DNA of 64,000 nucleotides from Chromatiaceae bacterium (GCA_025458165.1 JALOTB010000002.1:32658-96657); one strand, 5' to 3'; numbered from the stretch's first letter, positions 54,020 through 63,087 are shown. The notes: generated by a model not told the origin, from the sequence alone. Program-made: numbers and translations.

Positions 54020-55558
54020 TTAGGCCGCTTCTTCGTCCTCTTCGTCGTCTTCGAGCTCGTCGTCGTCGCCGGGCGTGAGGACAATCGCGTTGGACACGAG
54101 CTGGTGCAGGCTCACGATCTGGTCCATCTCCATGCCGTAGAACGGAAGCACCTTGGTGAACTGGCTCTTGCAGATGGCGCAGATGGCGGCCATGTGCGTG
54201 ACGCCCTTCTCTTGCATCACATTGTTGAGGGCCTCGACGCGCGGCCTGGCGCCCTTGACCCGCAGCTCCATCAAGTCGTCGGTCAGCAGACCGCCCCCAC
54301 CACCGCAGCAGAAGGTCCGCTCACGGATGGTCTCCTCGTCCATGTCATAGAAGTGGTTGCAGGTCGCCCTGATGATTGCGCGAGGGATATCGAACTGCCC
54401 GCCGGGAACGCTGCCCATGCGCGAAGCGCGCGCGACGTTGCAGGAGTCGTGGTAGGTCAAGACCTTGTCGTCGTTCTGCGACTTGTCGAAGGTGAGCTTA
54501 CCTTCCTGCATCAGCCCATGGGTGAACTCGCAGATATGCTGCGGCACTGGGTAGCGTGGATCGAGGAAGTCCCAGGGACCGGCGAGGGTGTTGAGGAAGC
54601 TGTAAGCGACGCGCCAGGCGTGGCCGCATTCGCCGAACACGATGCGCTTGACCTTGAGATCGATCGCCGCCTCGCGTATCCGCTGGGCGACGCGCCGCAT
54701 GTTCTCGTAGGAGCCAATGAACATGCCGAAGTTGGCGGCCTCGGAGGCGTACGAGGACAAGGTCCAAGATACGCCGGCCTCGTGGAAAACCTTGCCGTAA
54801 CCGACCAGACCGTCGACATGCGGCTCCGCGAAAAAGTCCGCAGACGGCGTGACCAAGAGGATCTCGGCCCCTACCTGATCGAGCGGGTATTTGACGGCCA
54901 CGCCCGTGTCGTCGAGGACGTCTTCCTCAAGCCCCTCCAGGGTGTCCTGCAGGGCCGGCCCCGGAAGGCCCAAGTTGTTCCCGATCTTGAAGACCTTGCC
55001 GATGATCTCGTTACAATACTTCTGCCCGACACCGATGTGATCCATGATCTCGCGCGCGGCCATCGAGATCTCGGCCGTGTCGATGCCGTAGGGGCAGAAC
55101 ACAGAGCAGCGCCGGCACTGCGAGCACTGGTGGTAGTAGCTGTACCAATCGTCGAGGACCTCACGCGTGAAATCCTCGGCACCTACCAGCTTGGGAAAGA
55201 ACTTTCCGGCAAGCGTGAAGTAGCGCCGGTAGACCTTGCGCATCAGGTCCTGGCGCCCGACGGGCATGTTCTTTGGGTCCTGCGTGCCGAGGTAGTAATG
55301 GCACTTGTCCGTACAGGAGCCGCACTTCACGCAGGAGTCGAGATAGACGCGCAGCGACCGGTAGCGCGACAGCAGATCGCCCATCTTGGCGATCGCCCGC
55401 TCCTGCCAATCGTCCGCCAAAGCGCCGGGGAAACCGAGCGGCTCCTGGAACTCCGGCTTCGCAACGAAGGGCCGCGAGTGCGCCATGGTCTCAGGCGTGA
55501 CCGCGGGGATCTCCGCGTACTGCTTAAGCTCGGGGACCTTGAAATCAACCTTTGCCAT
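54020..55558 (-). CDS. dsrK: DsrK, HdrD-like iron-sulfur subunit
   Basis: Catalytic subunit of DsrMKJOP on the cytosolic side, 512 residues, thought to reduce or oxidise the DsrC trisulfide. It has two [4Fe-4S] motifs (CVKCGSCTDKCHYY and CSQCRRCSVFCPYG) and the heterodisulfide-reductase CCG-type motifs (GECGHAWR, CCGGGGG). The ATG at 55558 starts MAKVDFKVPELK. The acidic tail (DDDELEDDEEDEE) is longer than usual. It follows dsrM by 42 bases. Confidence 0.95.
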   Translation of the reverse strand: MAKVDFKVPELKQYAEIPAVTPETMAHSRPFVAKPEFQEPLGFPGALADDWQERAIAKMGDLLSRYRSLRVYLDSCVKCGSCTDKCHYYLGTQDPKNMPVGRQDLMRKVYRRYFTLAGKFFPKLVGAEDFTREVLDDWYSYYHQCSQCRRCSVFCPYGIDTAEISMAAREIMDHIGVGQKYCNEIIGKVFKIGNNLGLPGPALQDTLEGLEEDVLDDTGVAVKYPLDQVGAEILLVTPSADFFAEPHVDGLVGYGKVFHEAGVSWTLSSYASEAANFGMFIGSYENMRRVAQRIREAAIDLKVKRIVFGECGHAWRVAYSFLNTLAGPWDFLDPRYPVPQHICEFTHGLMQEGKLTFDKSQNDDKVLTYHDSCNVARASRMGSVPGGQFDIPRAIIRATCNHFYDMDEETIRERTFCCGGGGGLLTDDLMELRVKGARPRVEALNNVMQEKGVTHMAAICAICKSQFTKVLPFYGMEMDQIVSLHQLVSNAIVLTPGDDDELEDDEEDEEAA

Positions 55559-55600
55559 GACTCGACCTCTCAGCAAATGCCAGACTCGGCACCTCGACGC

Positions 55601-56335
55601 CTAGGGCTGCTGCTCCAGGCGCTTGGCCCACTCCGCGACGTGCCGCTTCTCGCGCGGGTTGTCCGCCTGGTTGCGGGTCGGGCTGAAAAACAGACCCGGG
55701 GCGTGCAAGAGCTTGCTGAAGGGGAACACGATCATCAGGACCGCCACCAGCAGTAAATGCAGCAAAAGCAGCGGGTCACTCGGGAGGGGGGCCACCTGGA
55801 ACGTCACGAGCCCGCGGAAGAACTCTTTGACTGCAACGACGTCGGTATGGACGACGAAGGTCATCATCAGCCCACTGACCCCAATGGAAACCAACAGGCC
55901 GAGCATGAGGTGATCCGACGGACCGGTGATGTAGCGCACCCGATCCACCAGGATACGGCGGGCCCAGAGTCCCAAGAGCCCCACCACCATCGCCATTCCG
56001 CCGTAGATGCCGAATGGCTGAATGAGCGCGATGGGCAACCACACGGGCTCGATGAAGTACCGAAGATGACGTAGCGTGACGAGGAACAGACCGAAGTGGA
56101 AGATCCAGCCGAACAGCCAGATCCATTTGTTTCCCTTGAATAGGCTTTCGAAGAGGACGACCTCACGCGCCATTCGTAGGACAACTCCGGATTGGGTCGT
56201 CGGGGCAGGCGTCGTCGGGATCTTGAGGGGGGCGGGCGTACGCGCGTACTGGACGACCTTCGCGGCCAGCCCCGCCAGCAGTACCGCGGCGGCCAGATAG
56301 AAAAGCGAGGCGTAGGCGACGGTGACGAACGACAT
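55601..56335 (-). CDS. dsrM: DsrM, membrane cytochrome b subunit
   Basis: NarI-like di-heme membrane protein of DsrMKJOP, 244 residues, with five helices. His ligands lie in WIFHFGLFLVTLRHLRYF and LLLLHLLLVAVLMIVFPFSKLLHAPG. It exchanges electrons with the quinone pool. It follows dsrC after 183 bases, the widest internal gap of the first half of the operon, which may hold a processing site or second promoter. Confidence 0.95.
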   Translation of the reverse strand: MSFVTVAYASLFYLAAAVLLAGLAAKVVQYARTPAPLKIPTTPAPTTQSGVVLRMAREVVLFESLFKGNKWIWLFGWIFHFGLFLVTLRHLRYFIEPVWLPIALIQPFGIYGGMAMVVGLLGLWARRILVDRVRYITGPSDHLMLGLLVSIGVSGLMMTFVVHTDVVAVKEFFRGLVTFQVAPLPSDPLLLLHLLLVAVLMIVFPFSKLLHAPGLFFSPTRNQADNPREKRHVAEWAKRLEQQP

Positions 56336-56518
56336 GCTTCCGCTACCCTGTTAGGTTGGTCGAGGATTGGGGGGCGGAAATCACCCCCCGAATCTGCGAA
56401 CGAGGCTCGCGCCAATTCCTTGGCTTGGCCGCGTCACGTTAAGGTCGGTTAGACCCGGGCGGACGCGGCTAGCGCGATGTGACGGCACAGAGCCTGCCGC
56501 ACACCGCCGGCGAAACCG

Positions 56519-56851
56519 TCAGACGCACCCCGTTGGCTTGGGCAGCCCGGCGTAACGACAGGCCTGCTTCGCGGGACCGTAGGGGAACAAGCCGTAGAGA
56601 TACTTGCTGTTGCCCTTGTCCTTGCCGAGTTTCTTGCCGACCGCCTTGGTCAGCACGCGAACGGCAGGGGCGATCTGGTACTCCTCGTAGTACTCGCGCA
56701 GGAAGTTGATGATGTCCCAGTGCTCGTCGGTCAGAGTCAGATTGTCTTCCTTGGCCATGACTTCGGCGACGCCCGGCTCCCACTCCTGGATGTTGGAAAG
56801 GTAGCCTTCCTCGTCCACCTCGTAGACCTTACCGTTGACTTCGATACCCAT
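56519..56851 (-). CDS. dsrC: DsrC, sulfur carrier protein
   Basis: Small sulfur-carrying protein that presents persulfide to DsrAB, 110 residues. The C-terminal arm keeps both active Cys, Cys98 and Cys109, in QACRYAGLPKPTGCV. The ATG at 56851 has GAGGAGAATG-type spacing. It follows dsrH by 35 bases. This is the functional two-Cys copy; a cysteine-free paralogue is at 63088. Confidence 0.97.
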   Translation of the reverse strand: MGIEVNGKVYEVDEEGYLSNIQEWEPGVAEVMAKEDNLTLTDEHWDIINFLREYYEEYQIAPAVRVLTKAVGKKLGKDKGNSKYLYGLFPYGPAKQACRYAGLPKPTGCV

Positions 56852-56886
56852 CGTGACATTCTCCTCTCGGTAGAAGTTGGCGAAAG

Positions 56887-57195
56887 TTACAGCCAAGCCT
56901 GGACTTTGTCGGATTCCGCTGCGAGATCCACGAAACCCGCGTAGTCCACCACTTTGACACCCTCAATCACGCGCTCTTCGGAGAAGCCGCGGGCCTTGAG
57001 GTCCGGACCGAGCACGTAGACGTTCAGGTTGCCGAGCGCACCCTTGACCTGGGCCTCCGCGCTGGCGCCTTTCAGGACCGCATACACCCCGTCCTCGATG
57101 AGCAGTACGGAGGCCCCCGCCGTCGCAAACCTCAAACAGCTATCGAGTGAATTGCGCTCGAAAGGGGACTTGTTGATCGTGTGTAGGATGCTCAT
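56887..57195 (-). CDS. dsrH: DsrH, sulfur transfer subunit
   Basis: Part of the DsrE2F2H2 sulfurtransferase, 102 residues, TusB-like. The conserved Cys20 is in NSLDSCLRFA. It is 13 bases after dsrF. Confidence 0.95.
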   Translation of the reverse strand: MSILHTINKSPFERNSLDSCLRFATAGASVLLIEDGVYAVLKGASAEAQVKGALGNLNVYVLGPDLKARGFSEERVIEGVKVVDYAGFVDLAAESDKVQAWL

Positions 57196-57208
57196 GTCGA
57201 CGCCCTCC

Positions 57209-57619
57209 TTAGAAGCTGAAGATCACGTCGGACTCTTCCATGATTTCCTTCACTCGGGCGGCATCCACCACCTCGACGATGTTCTCCTTCTCCTCGCCCG
57301 ACTCCCAGTCCTCCCAAGCCACCTGGACGAGATCGTCCTGGGTCAGGCCACGCGCGACAAGCGAGTCGGCGTCGACGTAGATACTCTTGACCTCATAGTC
57401 GCCGAGCGTCCGGTAGGTGGGCGAGAAATTCTTCATCCCAATGCCCGTCGTATCCTGACCCTTGGTGAGCTGAAAGACCCCATCGTCCATAAACATCAAG
57501 CTCACCTCCTGATCGAAGGCCGCGCCGATCAGGACCACCTCGAGCGACTCCCACGCGTAGATCGTGCCGTACGGCGCCTTGCGGTTGAGGTACATGAACT
57601 TCTTGACGACTTCAGACAT
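57209..57619 (-). CDS. dsrF: DsrF, sulfur transfer subunit
   Basis: TusC-like subunit of DsrEFH, 136 residues, no Cys, as expected for a structural member of the hexamer. The fold pattern is clear in MYLNRKAPYGTIYAWESLEVVLIGAAFDQEVSLMFMDDGVFQL. It follows dsrE by 12 bases. Confidence 0.95.
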   Translation of the reverse strand: MSEVVKKFMYLNRKAPYGTIYAWESLEVVLIGAAFDQEVSLMFMDDGVFQLTKGQDTTGIGMKNFSPTYRTLGDYEVKSIYVDADSLVARGLTQDDLVQVAWEDWESGEEKENIVEVVDAARVKEIMEESDVIFSF

Positions 57620-57631
57620 GGCCCACCCCCG

Positions 57632-58024
57632 TTAGTCACCAAACACCACGAGCCGCTCCGACTGAATCGCGGCCTCGACGAGCTGCCCAAGCCCGGAGAT
57701 ACGGAACCGGGGATGGATGTTTGTGGCGTCCTTGCCGTTTCGGGTCGCTTCTCCCTCGTCGACGATGCCGCGGCGCTGTGCCGCGGCGACGCAGACGACC
57801 ATATCGAGGTCGTACCGCTCAGCAAGCTCCGCCCAACGATTGACGACGTGGCGGTCATCCTGCGGCGGGGTAGTCAGCCGCGACGAATTGTAGACCCCAT
57901 CATGGTAGAAGAAGACACGCATGATCTCATGCCCCTTCTCCAGCGCCGCCTTGGCAAACTGATACGCCGTGTCCGACGCCTGGTGCTGATAGGGCCCCTC
58001 GTTGATCTGAATGGCGAACTTCAT
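57632..58024 (-). CDS. dsrE: DsrE, sulfur transfer subunit
   Basis: TusD-like active subunit of DsrEFH, 130 residues. Cys78 in DMVVCVAAAQRRG is the known persulfide-carrying residue. The ATG at 58024 is chosen since the fold starts at KFAIQINEGPY. It follows dsrB by 38 bases. Confidence 0.95.
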   Translation of the reverse strand: MKFAIQINEGPYQHQASDTAYQFAKAALEKGHEIMRVFFYHDGVYNSSRLTTPPQDDRHVVNRWAELAERYDLDMVVCVAAAQRRGIVDEGEATRNGKDATNIHPRFRISGLGQLVEAAIQSERLVVFGD

Positions 58025-58062
58025 GGCGACCTCGATCTGGTTGGCAGATGACCCAGCCCCGT

Positions 58063-59133
58063 TCAGAAGCGGATGTAGCTGGACGCGTTGAAGCTGTTGC
58101 GTGCACCCCGCCAAGTATCGATGTGATACTTAGTGAATGGCAGCTCGACTTCTTCGAAGAACCGCGGCCAACCGATCCGCTCGATCCACTCGTTCATCCG
58201 TTCCCAGTCGCGCGCGCCCTCTTTGTAGGCCTTGAGGATACGCTTGACGATCGCGGTCGCCTCGGGCCAGCGCGGCGGGTTGTTGGGGATGCCGGCGGCG
58301 ACCAGCTTCTGGAAGGTCGGCTTGCCGCGGGCATTGGAGTGGTTACCGCCGACCCAGATCGCCAGCTTGGAATGCTCGGCATCGTTGATCTGCATGGGCG
58401 GACAGGGCGGATAGCAGGCACCGCAGCAGATGCACTTGCGCTCGTCGACTTCGAGCGACGGCTTGCCGTTGACCATCGCGGGGCGGATGGCCGCGACCGG
58501 ACAACGCGCAACCACCGAGGGGCGCTCGCAGACGTTCGCGACCAGGTCATGATTGATCTTCGGCGGCTTGGTGTGCTGGACGTTGATCGCGATGTCACCC
58601 TGGCCACCGCAGTTGATCTGGCAGCAGGAGGTGGTTATATGCACCCGGTTCGGCATATTGGCGTTGCGGAACTCGTCGATGAGCTCGTCCATCATCGACT
58701 TCACCACGCCCGAGGCGTCGGTGCCGGGGATGTCGCAGTGCAACCAGCCCTGGGTGTGCGAGATCATCGTCACCGAGTTCTGGGTGCCGCCGACGATGAA
58801 GCCGGCGTCCTCGAGTGCCTGGATCAGCGGCTCGACCTTGGACTGATCCTTAACCATGTACTCGATGTTCGAGCGTAGGGTGAAGTGGACATACCCGTCG
58901 GCGTACTGGTCGCCGATGTCGCACAGCTTGCGCAGGGTGAAAACGTCCAGAATACGCTGGGTACCGGCCTTGACGGTCCAGATTTCGTCGCCACTGTAGG
59001 CGACGTGCCGAAGGACGCCCGGCCGGGGATGCTCGTGATACTTCCATTGCCCAAAATTCTTCCGCATCACGGGGTGCAAGTACTGCCACGGATCGGGGCA
59101 TCCGGACTCGATCGGCTCACGCATTTCTGCCAT
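58063..59133 (-). CDS. dsrB: DsrB, sulfite reductase beta subunit
   Basis: Beta subunit of reverse-acting siroheme sulfite reductase, 356 residues. The siroheme/Fe-S motif is HITTSCCQINCGGQGD, and the ferredoxin domain has CPVAAIRP and CICCGACYPPCPPM. It functions with DsrA in oxidising sulfide-level sulfur to sulfite in the cytosol. It lies 97 bases after dsrA. Confidence 0.97.
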   Translation of the reverse strand: MAEMREPIESGCPDPWQYLHPVMRKNFGQWKYHEHPRPGVLRHVAYSGDEIWTVKAGTQRILDVFTLRKLCDIGDQYADGYVHFTLRSNIEYMVKDQSKVEPLIQALEDAGFIVGGTQNSVTMISHTQGWLHCDIPGTDASGVVKSMMDELIDEFRNANMPNRVHITTSCCQINCGGQGDIAINVQHTKPPKINHDLVANVCERPSVVARCPVAAIRPAMVNGKPSLEVDERKCICCGACYPPCPPMQINDAEHSKLAIWVGGNHSNARGKPTFQKLVAAGIPNNPPRWPEATAIVKRILKAYKEGARDWERMNEWIERIGWPRFFEEVELPFTKYHIDTWRGARNSFNASSYIRF

Positions 59134-59230
59134 CGCCTTTCCTCCAAATAATTAGGCAAAACAGTTAGGAACGCTGGTCACGGGTGAATCGCCCGCGGGG
59201 CTGAGTGCCCGCGAGCGCCGCCCGGGGGTC

Positions 59231-60484
59231 TTACCTGCCGGCTTCGGCCTGACGCTCGAACCAGGCTTCGGCCGCCTCGTCCCAGCCATCCATCCGGATA
59301 TAGGAGCTCTGGCGGGGGTGGCTCAGCATGTTCGGGTCGGGCTCGATGCCGATTCCATCAAGGAAATTCGCGAGACCAATGCGCTCGATCATCTCGCCGC
59401 AGCGCTCGTGCTCCAGCCCGTTCTCCGCCCAGAAGTCGATGATGGTCTCGGCGAGCTCGACCAGGGACTCATAGTCATCCTCGGTCTCGAGCTTCTTGAA
59501 TGGGACAACCACGGTACCCATCAGGTCACCGATCTTGAGGGTGCGCTTGCCACCGATAAGGATCGTGACACCCTTGTCGTCTCCCGGGTGGAGCGCCTTC
59601 GGCATGACGTTCAGGCAGTGCATGCAACGCACGCAATCGCGGTTGTTTACGGCAAGGGTATCGTCGTCGTTGAGCGACAATGCCTGCGTCGGACAGCGGG
59701 TGATAACGTTGTCGATGTAATACTGCCGCCCCTTCTCCGCGATGTAGTTCTTGACCTCTTGCTGATCCACCTTCATTTCATCACGCCAGGTCCCGAGCAC
59801 CGCGAAGTCGGCGCGCTCGATCGCGTTTTGGCAGTCGTTCGCGCAGCCCGAGACCTTGAATTTGAACTTGTACGGGAGGGCCGGCCGGTGGACGTCGTCC
59901 GTGAAGTTATTGACCAGCGCCCGGTGGGCCTTGAGCTCGTTGGTGCAGGACATCTCACAGCGCGCCGCGCCGACGCAGGACATCGCGGTGCGCACGCAGG
60001 GCCCCGCGCCACCAAGATCCCAGCCATAGTCGTTGATCTCGTCGAAGAAGTGCTGGGTGGCCTGGGTGGTGGCCCCGATGAACATGATGTTGCCGGTCTG
60101 TCCGTGGAACGTCACCAGACCCGACCCGTACTTCTCCCAGCTATCGGCGAGCTGACGCAACATCGCCGTCGAGTAGTGGTTTCCCGCCGGTGGCTGCACG
60201 CGCAGCGTGTGGAACTCTTTCGACTTGGGGAAGGCCTTTCCGACCTCCGAGAAGCGCGGGATGATGCCGCCGCCGTAGCCATAGACGGACACGGTGCCGC
60301 CCTTCCAATAACCCTTACGGGTCTCGTAGGAGTGCTCCAGCTGACCGAGGAGGTCGTTAGTCATTTCGTTGATGCGCGCCTCGGGGTGCTCGTCACGCAG
60401 GCGCTTGATACCAGTAATGAAGCTCGGCCAAGGGCCGGTCTCCAGCTGATCGAGCATCGGAGTTTGGTGCTTGTCGATAGCCAT
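59231..60484 (-). CDS. dsrA: DsrA, sulfite reductase alpha subunit
   Basis: Alpha subunit of reverse-acting sulfite reductase, 417 residues. Cluster ligands are in CVRTAMSCVGAARCEMSC and GCANDCQNA, and the ferredoxin insert has CPTQAL and DCVRCMHCLNVMP. The ATG at 60484 has AGGAG upstream. It is the first gene of the operon. Confidence 0.97.
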   Translation of the reverse strand: MAIDKHQTPMLDQLETGPWPSFITGIKRLRDEHPEARINEMTNDLLGQLEHSYETRKGYWKGGTVSVYGYGGGIIPRFSEVGKAFPKSKEFHTLRVQPPAGNHYSTAMLRQLADSWEKYGSGLVTFHGQTGNIMFIGATTQATQHFFDEINDYGWDLGGAGPCVRTAMSCVGAARCEMSCTNELKAHRALVNNFTDDVHRPALPYKFKFKVSGCANDCQNAIERADFAVLGTWRDEMKVDQQEVKNYIAEKGRQYYIDNVITRCPTQALSLNDDDTLAVNNRDCVRCMHCLNVMPKALHPGDDKGVTILIGGKRTLKIGDLMGTVVVPFKKLETEDDYESLVELAETIIDFWAENGLEHERCGEMIERIGLANFLDGIGIEPDPNMLSHPRQSSYIRMDGWDEAAEAWFERQAEAGR

Positions 60485-61260
60485 TGCGCTAGTTCTCCTA
60501 TCTCTCTGAATCAAAAGCTTCTCAAAGCCACTGGTGTCAACCTCGAAGGCACCGGAGCCTCCTCAGTCCTCACCGACAGAATCGAACGGCGGCGGCGGGC
60601 TCGGCACTCTCCGGCTCATCGTGTCCGGCTCTCGTGCCTGCATCGCCGGCCGCTAATATACCGGGGCTCCGGGGGTGTACCAACCCTAACTATCGGGGGA
60701 AGGATCGCGGCCGGCGGCTACCCCATTCGGGATAGTCTGCTCATCGCCCAGGGCGCCCCGAAGCCAGCCCACACCTCGCCCGTCAGCGTGGCCCGCGATC
60801 TTACGCCGGGCCGCCGAGCGAGTCAATGTTTCCTAATATAAGCAGATCCTTATCCGATCTCTAAAACCACGGAGGCGCGTTCCCATGCGAACGAGCCGGA
60901 GGCGCGCGATCCGCAAGGTCACCCGTCGTCGTCGCTGACCTAGCGAGCACATCCCCATCCGCGGGCGACGGCCCACCTCGCCGGCCTCGGCGCCCCAACG
61001 AAGGATCGACCGGGATCGTTGTTTTCGCACCGGCCAGGCTACATATCCCCGACCACACAGCCAACGGGCCACCGCGCCGAGCACGGTCGCGCGACCGAGC
61101 GGCTCCCGCCCGGAACCAGCCCTGATCGCAGGTCAGCCGCAGATCAACGCCGGGGGCGGCGGCAACAACAGAGTCGGATCAAGGGCCGGGGATCTTGGGG
61201 CGACGGCGATCGCCGGAAGGCGCACCGCCAATCAAACAGGCTTGAAGAGGGTCGACCGAC
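60485..61260. other. dsr divergent control region
   Basis: About 775 bases between dsrA (minus) and the gene at 61261 (plus). It holds the dsrA ribosome binding site, the weak promoter at 60510-60540 and an AT-rich patch at 60828-60860. A 17-codon Arg-rich frame (MRTSRRRAIRKVTRRRR, 60884-60937) is present but unsupported. No CRISPR repeats are seen. Confidence 0.5.
60510..60540 (-). promoter_or_regulatory. Candidate dsr operon promoter
   Basis: Minus strand: perfect TTGACA (60540-60535), spacer of 19, then TTTGAT (60515-60510). The -10 is poor and the spacer long, so an activator would be needed. It lies 26-56 bases before dsrA, so the leader would be short. Confidence 0.35.
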
Positions 61261-61452
61261 ATGCTGAAGCTCAGCGACATTCTAGTCGCCCACAAGGAAA
61301 TCGAATCGTTCGACGAATTGATTCCGGTCATCCATGACGTCGCGCGAAGCGGGGAACGTTTCTTTCGGATGGACGTGAAGCCGCCATTCCCCGACACACC
61401 GGAGAATTGGGAGGACAGACTTGAGGCCGCCTTCAGCGGTCTCATTCGATAG
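61261..61452 (+). CDS. 63-residue protein of unknown function
   Basis: A small, soluble, acidic protein (MLKLSDILVAHKEIESFDEL, VKPPFPDTPENWEDRLEAAF). GAAGAGGG precedes the ATG at good spacing. It lies 11 bases before the next gene and so is likely co-transcribed with the 238-residue protein and the Cas6-like gene. I recognise no family. It is divergent from dsrA. Confidence 0.7.
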   Translation: MLKLSDILVAHKEIESFDELIPVIHDVARSGERFFRMDVKPPFPDTPENWEDRLEAAFSGLIR

Positions 61453-61463
61453 GTGAATGCGCC

Positions 61464-62180
61464 GTGACCTTCTACGAAAACACCAACCTGTTGCCCGACA
61501 TCGCGGCGGAGTCCGTACTCAACCGGGGCGCTCACGAAGCGGCTCTAGAGTCGCATTTGCTGGCGCTTCGGGAGCGACACGACGAGCTGGCCGGATCACA
61601 CCCCGCCAGGAAGGAGCTCGCAGACGTCCGCCTTCAGATCGGCCGAACCTTGGTGGCGCTCGATCGGGGCGCGGAGGCCTGGGAAGTCACTCGACCGCTG
61701 ATTGAGGTCTTCATCGGCTCGGAGGATTTCGAGTCCGCCGCCGACGCCTGCGACGTGCTCTTCCAATGCGATCAAGCCGAGTCGATCAGCGCCCTCGGTC
61801 AGGGCATCTGGTTGGCGGTCACCTACCCGATCGACCCCGAGCTCTCGGTCGAGCTGTTAAGTCACGTCATCGACGAAACACCCGACGACTCCGACGGTGC
61901 CGCTGTTGCTGCGACGACGGCTTTGTTCCTCGCTGACTTACGCGCTAGTGGCAAGCAACGCGAGAACCTCATGTTCTTTGCCAGCCAGTTGCTCGGAAAC
62001 GTCGCCCGCCGTCACAGTGGGATCGATTCCCAGGGCGCCTTTGAGCTCTGGATGGATCGGCTGGAGCTGCGCGAGCCCGAAAAGTTTCTGGTCCGCCTGC
62101 GCAATGTCGTTGACGTGCTCGTTCAGGATAGCTGGTGGTTTGATCGAACGGCATTGCAGGAGCGATTACCGCTCAACTGA
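61464..62180 (+). CDS. 238-residue helical protein of unknown function
   Basis: A helical, acidic protein. Segments such as HLLALRERHDELAGSHPARKELADVRLQIGRTLVALDRGAEAWEVTRPLIEVFIGSEDFESAADACDVLFQC look like TPR-type helix pairs. The GTG start at 61464 has AGGTG upstream. It lies between the 63-residue protein and the Cas6-like gene. No catalytic motif or membrane segment. Family unknown to me; a scaffold role is inference. Confidence 0.75.
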   Translation: MTFYENTNLLPDIAAESVLNRGAHEAALESHLLALRERHDELAGSHPARKELADVRLQIGRTLVALDRGAEAWEVTRPLIEVFIGSEDFESAADACDVLFQCDQAESISALGQGIWLAVTYPIDPELSVELLSHVIDETPDDSDGAAVAATTALFLADLRASGKQRENLMFFASQLLGNVARRHSGIDSQGAFELWMDRLELREPEKFLVRLRNVVDVLVQDSWWFDRTALQERLPLN

Positions 62181-62250
62181 TACGCGCCAGCGGGTGACAC
62201 GCTCACTCGCAGCGCGCATAGAATCCACGTTTACGTCCGATTTCGACTGT

Positions 62251-62937
62251 ATGTTTTGGCAAGAAGACGATTCCGAGAAGGAGTTTACAGTCCCCGATGA
62301 CGTCGTCGACGTCCGATTCGCGATCGACTGCCGGCGGATCCCCGTGGATCACGCCTTTGCGCTGTCCAACGCGATCGAGAAGGCGATTCCATGGGTTACC
62401 GAAGAGGCCAACGTAGCCGTCCATACCATCCACGTCGCGGGCTCACAGAATGGCTGGGAACGACCGCCCCACGACGCGAATTCCCTCCTCATGGTCTCGC
62501 GCCGGACGAAGCTCGTCATCCGCATCCCGAAGCATCGCATCGATGACCTGCGACGCGGGCTCGATGGGTTAACCCTCGACGTCGGCGGGTGCGACGTTCG
62601 GGTCGGCGCAGGAAACGTCCGCTCCCTCTCGACCGAGGCGACCCTTCTCGCCCGTTATGTCGCGACCGACGCGGACCACTCCGAGTCGGAGTTCCTCGCC
62701 TGGGCCGCTGACCAGCTCGGCGGCATGGGCATCCGACTGCGCAAGGCCCTCTGCGGCAAGGCGACAAGCCTTGCGACACCAGCCGGCGCGATTCCGGCGC
62801 GTAGTTTGCTCCTTGCCGACCTAGCGCCCCAGGAGTCGGTCCGTCTCCAGCAGGTTGGACTCGGGCCGCATAGGATCATGGGGTGCGGCGTCTTCATCCC
62901 CCACAAAGGGGTCGAGGCCGTGCGCAAGCCGGGCTGA
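62251..62937 (+). CDS. Cas6/Cmx6-like protein without CRISPR
   Basis: A 228-residue protein resembling the Cmx6 branch of Cas6 RNA endonucleases (RAMP fold, two ferredoxin-like domains). Signs are VDVRFAIDCRRIPVDHAFALSNAIEKAIPW, VHTIHVAGSQNGWERP, SRRTKLVIRIPKHR, and the C-terminal Gly-rich loop RLQQVGLGPHRIMGCGVFIPHKG. His in PVDHA or VHTIHVA could be catalytic. The ATG at 62251 lacks a strong ribosome binding site; a GTG at 62194 is an alternative. No array and no other cas gene are in the window. The identification rests on my recall of the motif layout. Confidence 0.72.
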   Translation: MFWQEDDSEKEFTVPDDVVDVRFAIDCRRIPVDHAFALSNAIEKAIPWVTEEANVAVHTIHVAGSQNGWERPPHDANSLLMVSRRTKLVIRIPKHRIDDLRRGLDGLTLDVGGCDVRVGAGNVRSLSTEATLLARYVATDADHSESEFLAWAADQLGGMGIRLRKALCGKATSLATPAGAIPARSLLLADLAPQESVRLQQVGLGPHRIMGCGVFIPHKGVEAVRKPG

Positions 62938-62970
62938 CCGACTCTTGCCTGACGCGCACCCCACGGGGTG

Positions 62971-62999
62971 GTGACGTAAACTTCACAAATCCATAAAAT
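62971..62999 (+). promoter_or_regulatory. Candidate promoter of the DsrC-like gene
   Basis: GTGACG (62971-62976), a 17-base spacer, then TAAAAT (62994-62999). It sits in an AT-rich patch just after a CACCCC/GGGGTG hairpin (62959-62972) that may end the cas6-like transcript. The start codon is 88 bases downstream. Confidence 0.45.
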
Positions 63000-63087
63000 T
63001 AGCGCGCTCTGGCTGCCGAAGCGCGCGTTGGCGCCGCCCAGGCATCGAGCAGAGGTCCCTTAGGTCCCCGACGAGAGGAGCACAACG

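Noticed and set aside
60884..60937. 17-codon Arg-rich frame MRTSRRRAIRKVTRRRR
   Set aside because: No clear ribosome binding site and high chance of arising in GC-rich DNA; mentioned only as a possible leader peptide.
60485..63087. CRISPR array near the Cas6-like gene
   Set aside because: No direct repeats of 24-40 bases with regular spacing could be found in this region or elsewhere in the window.
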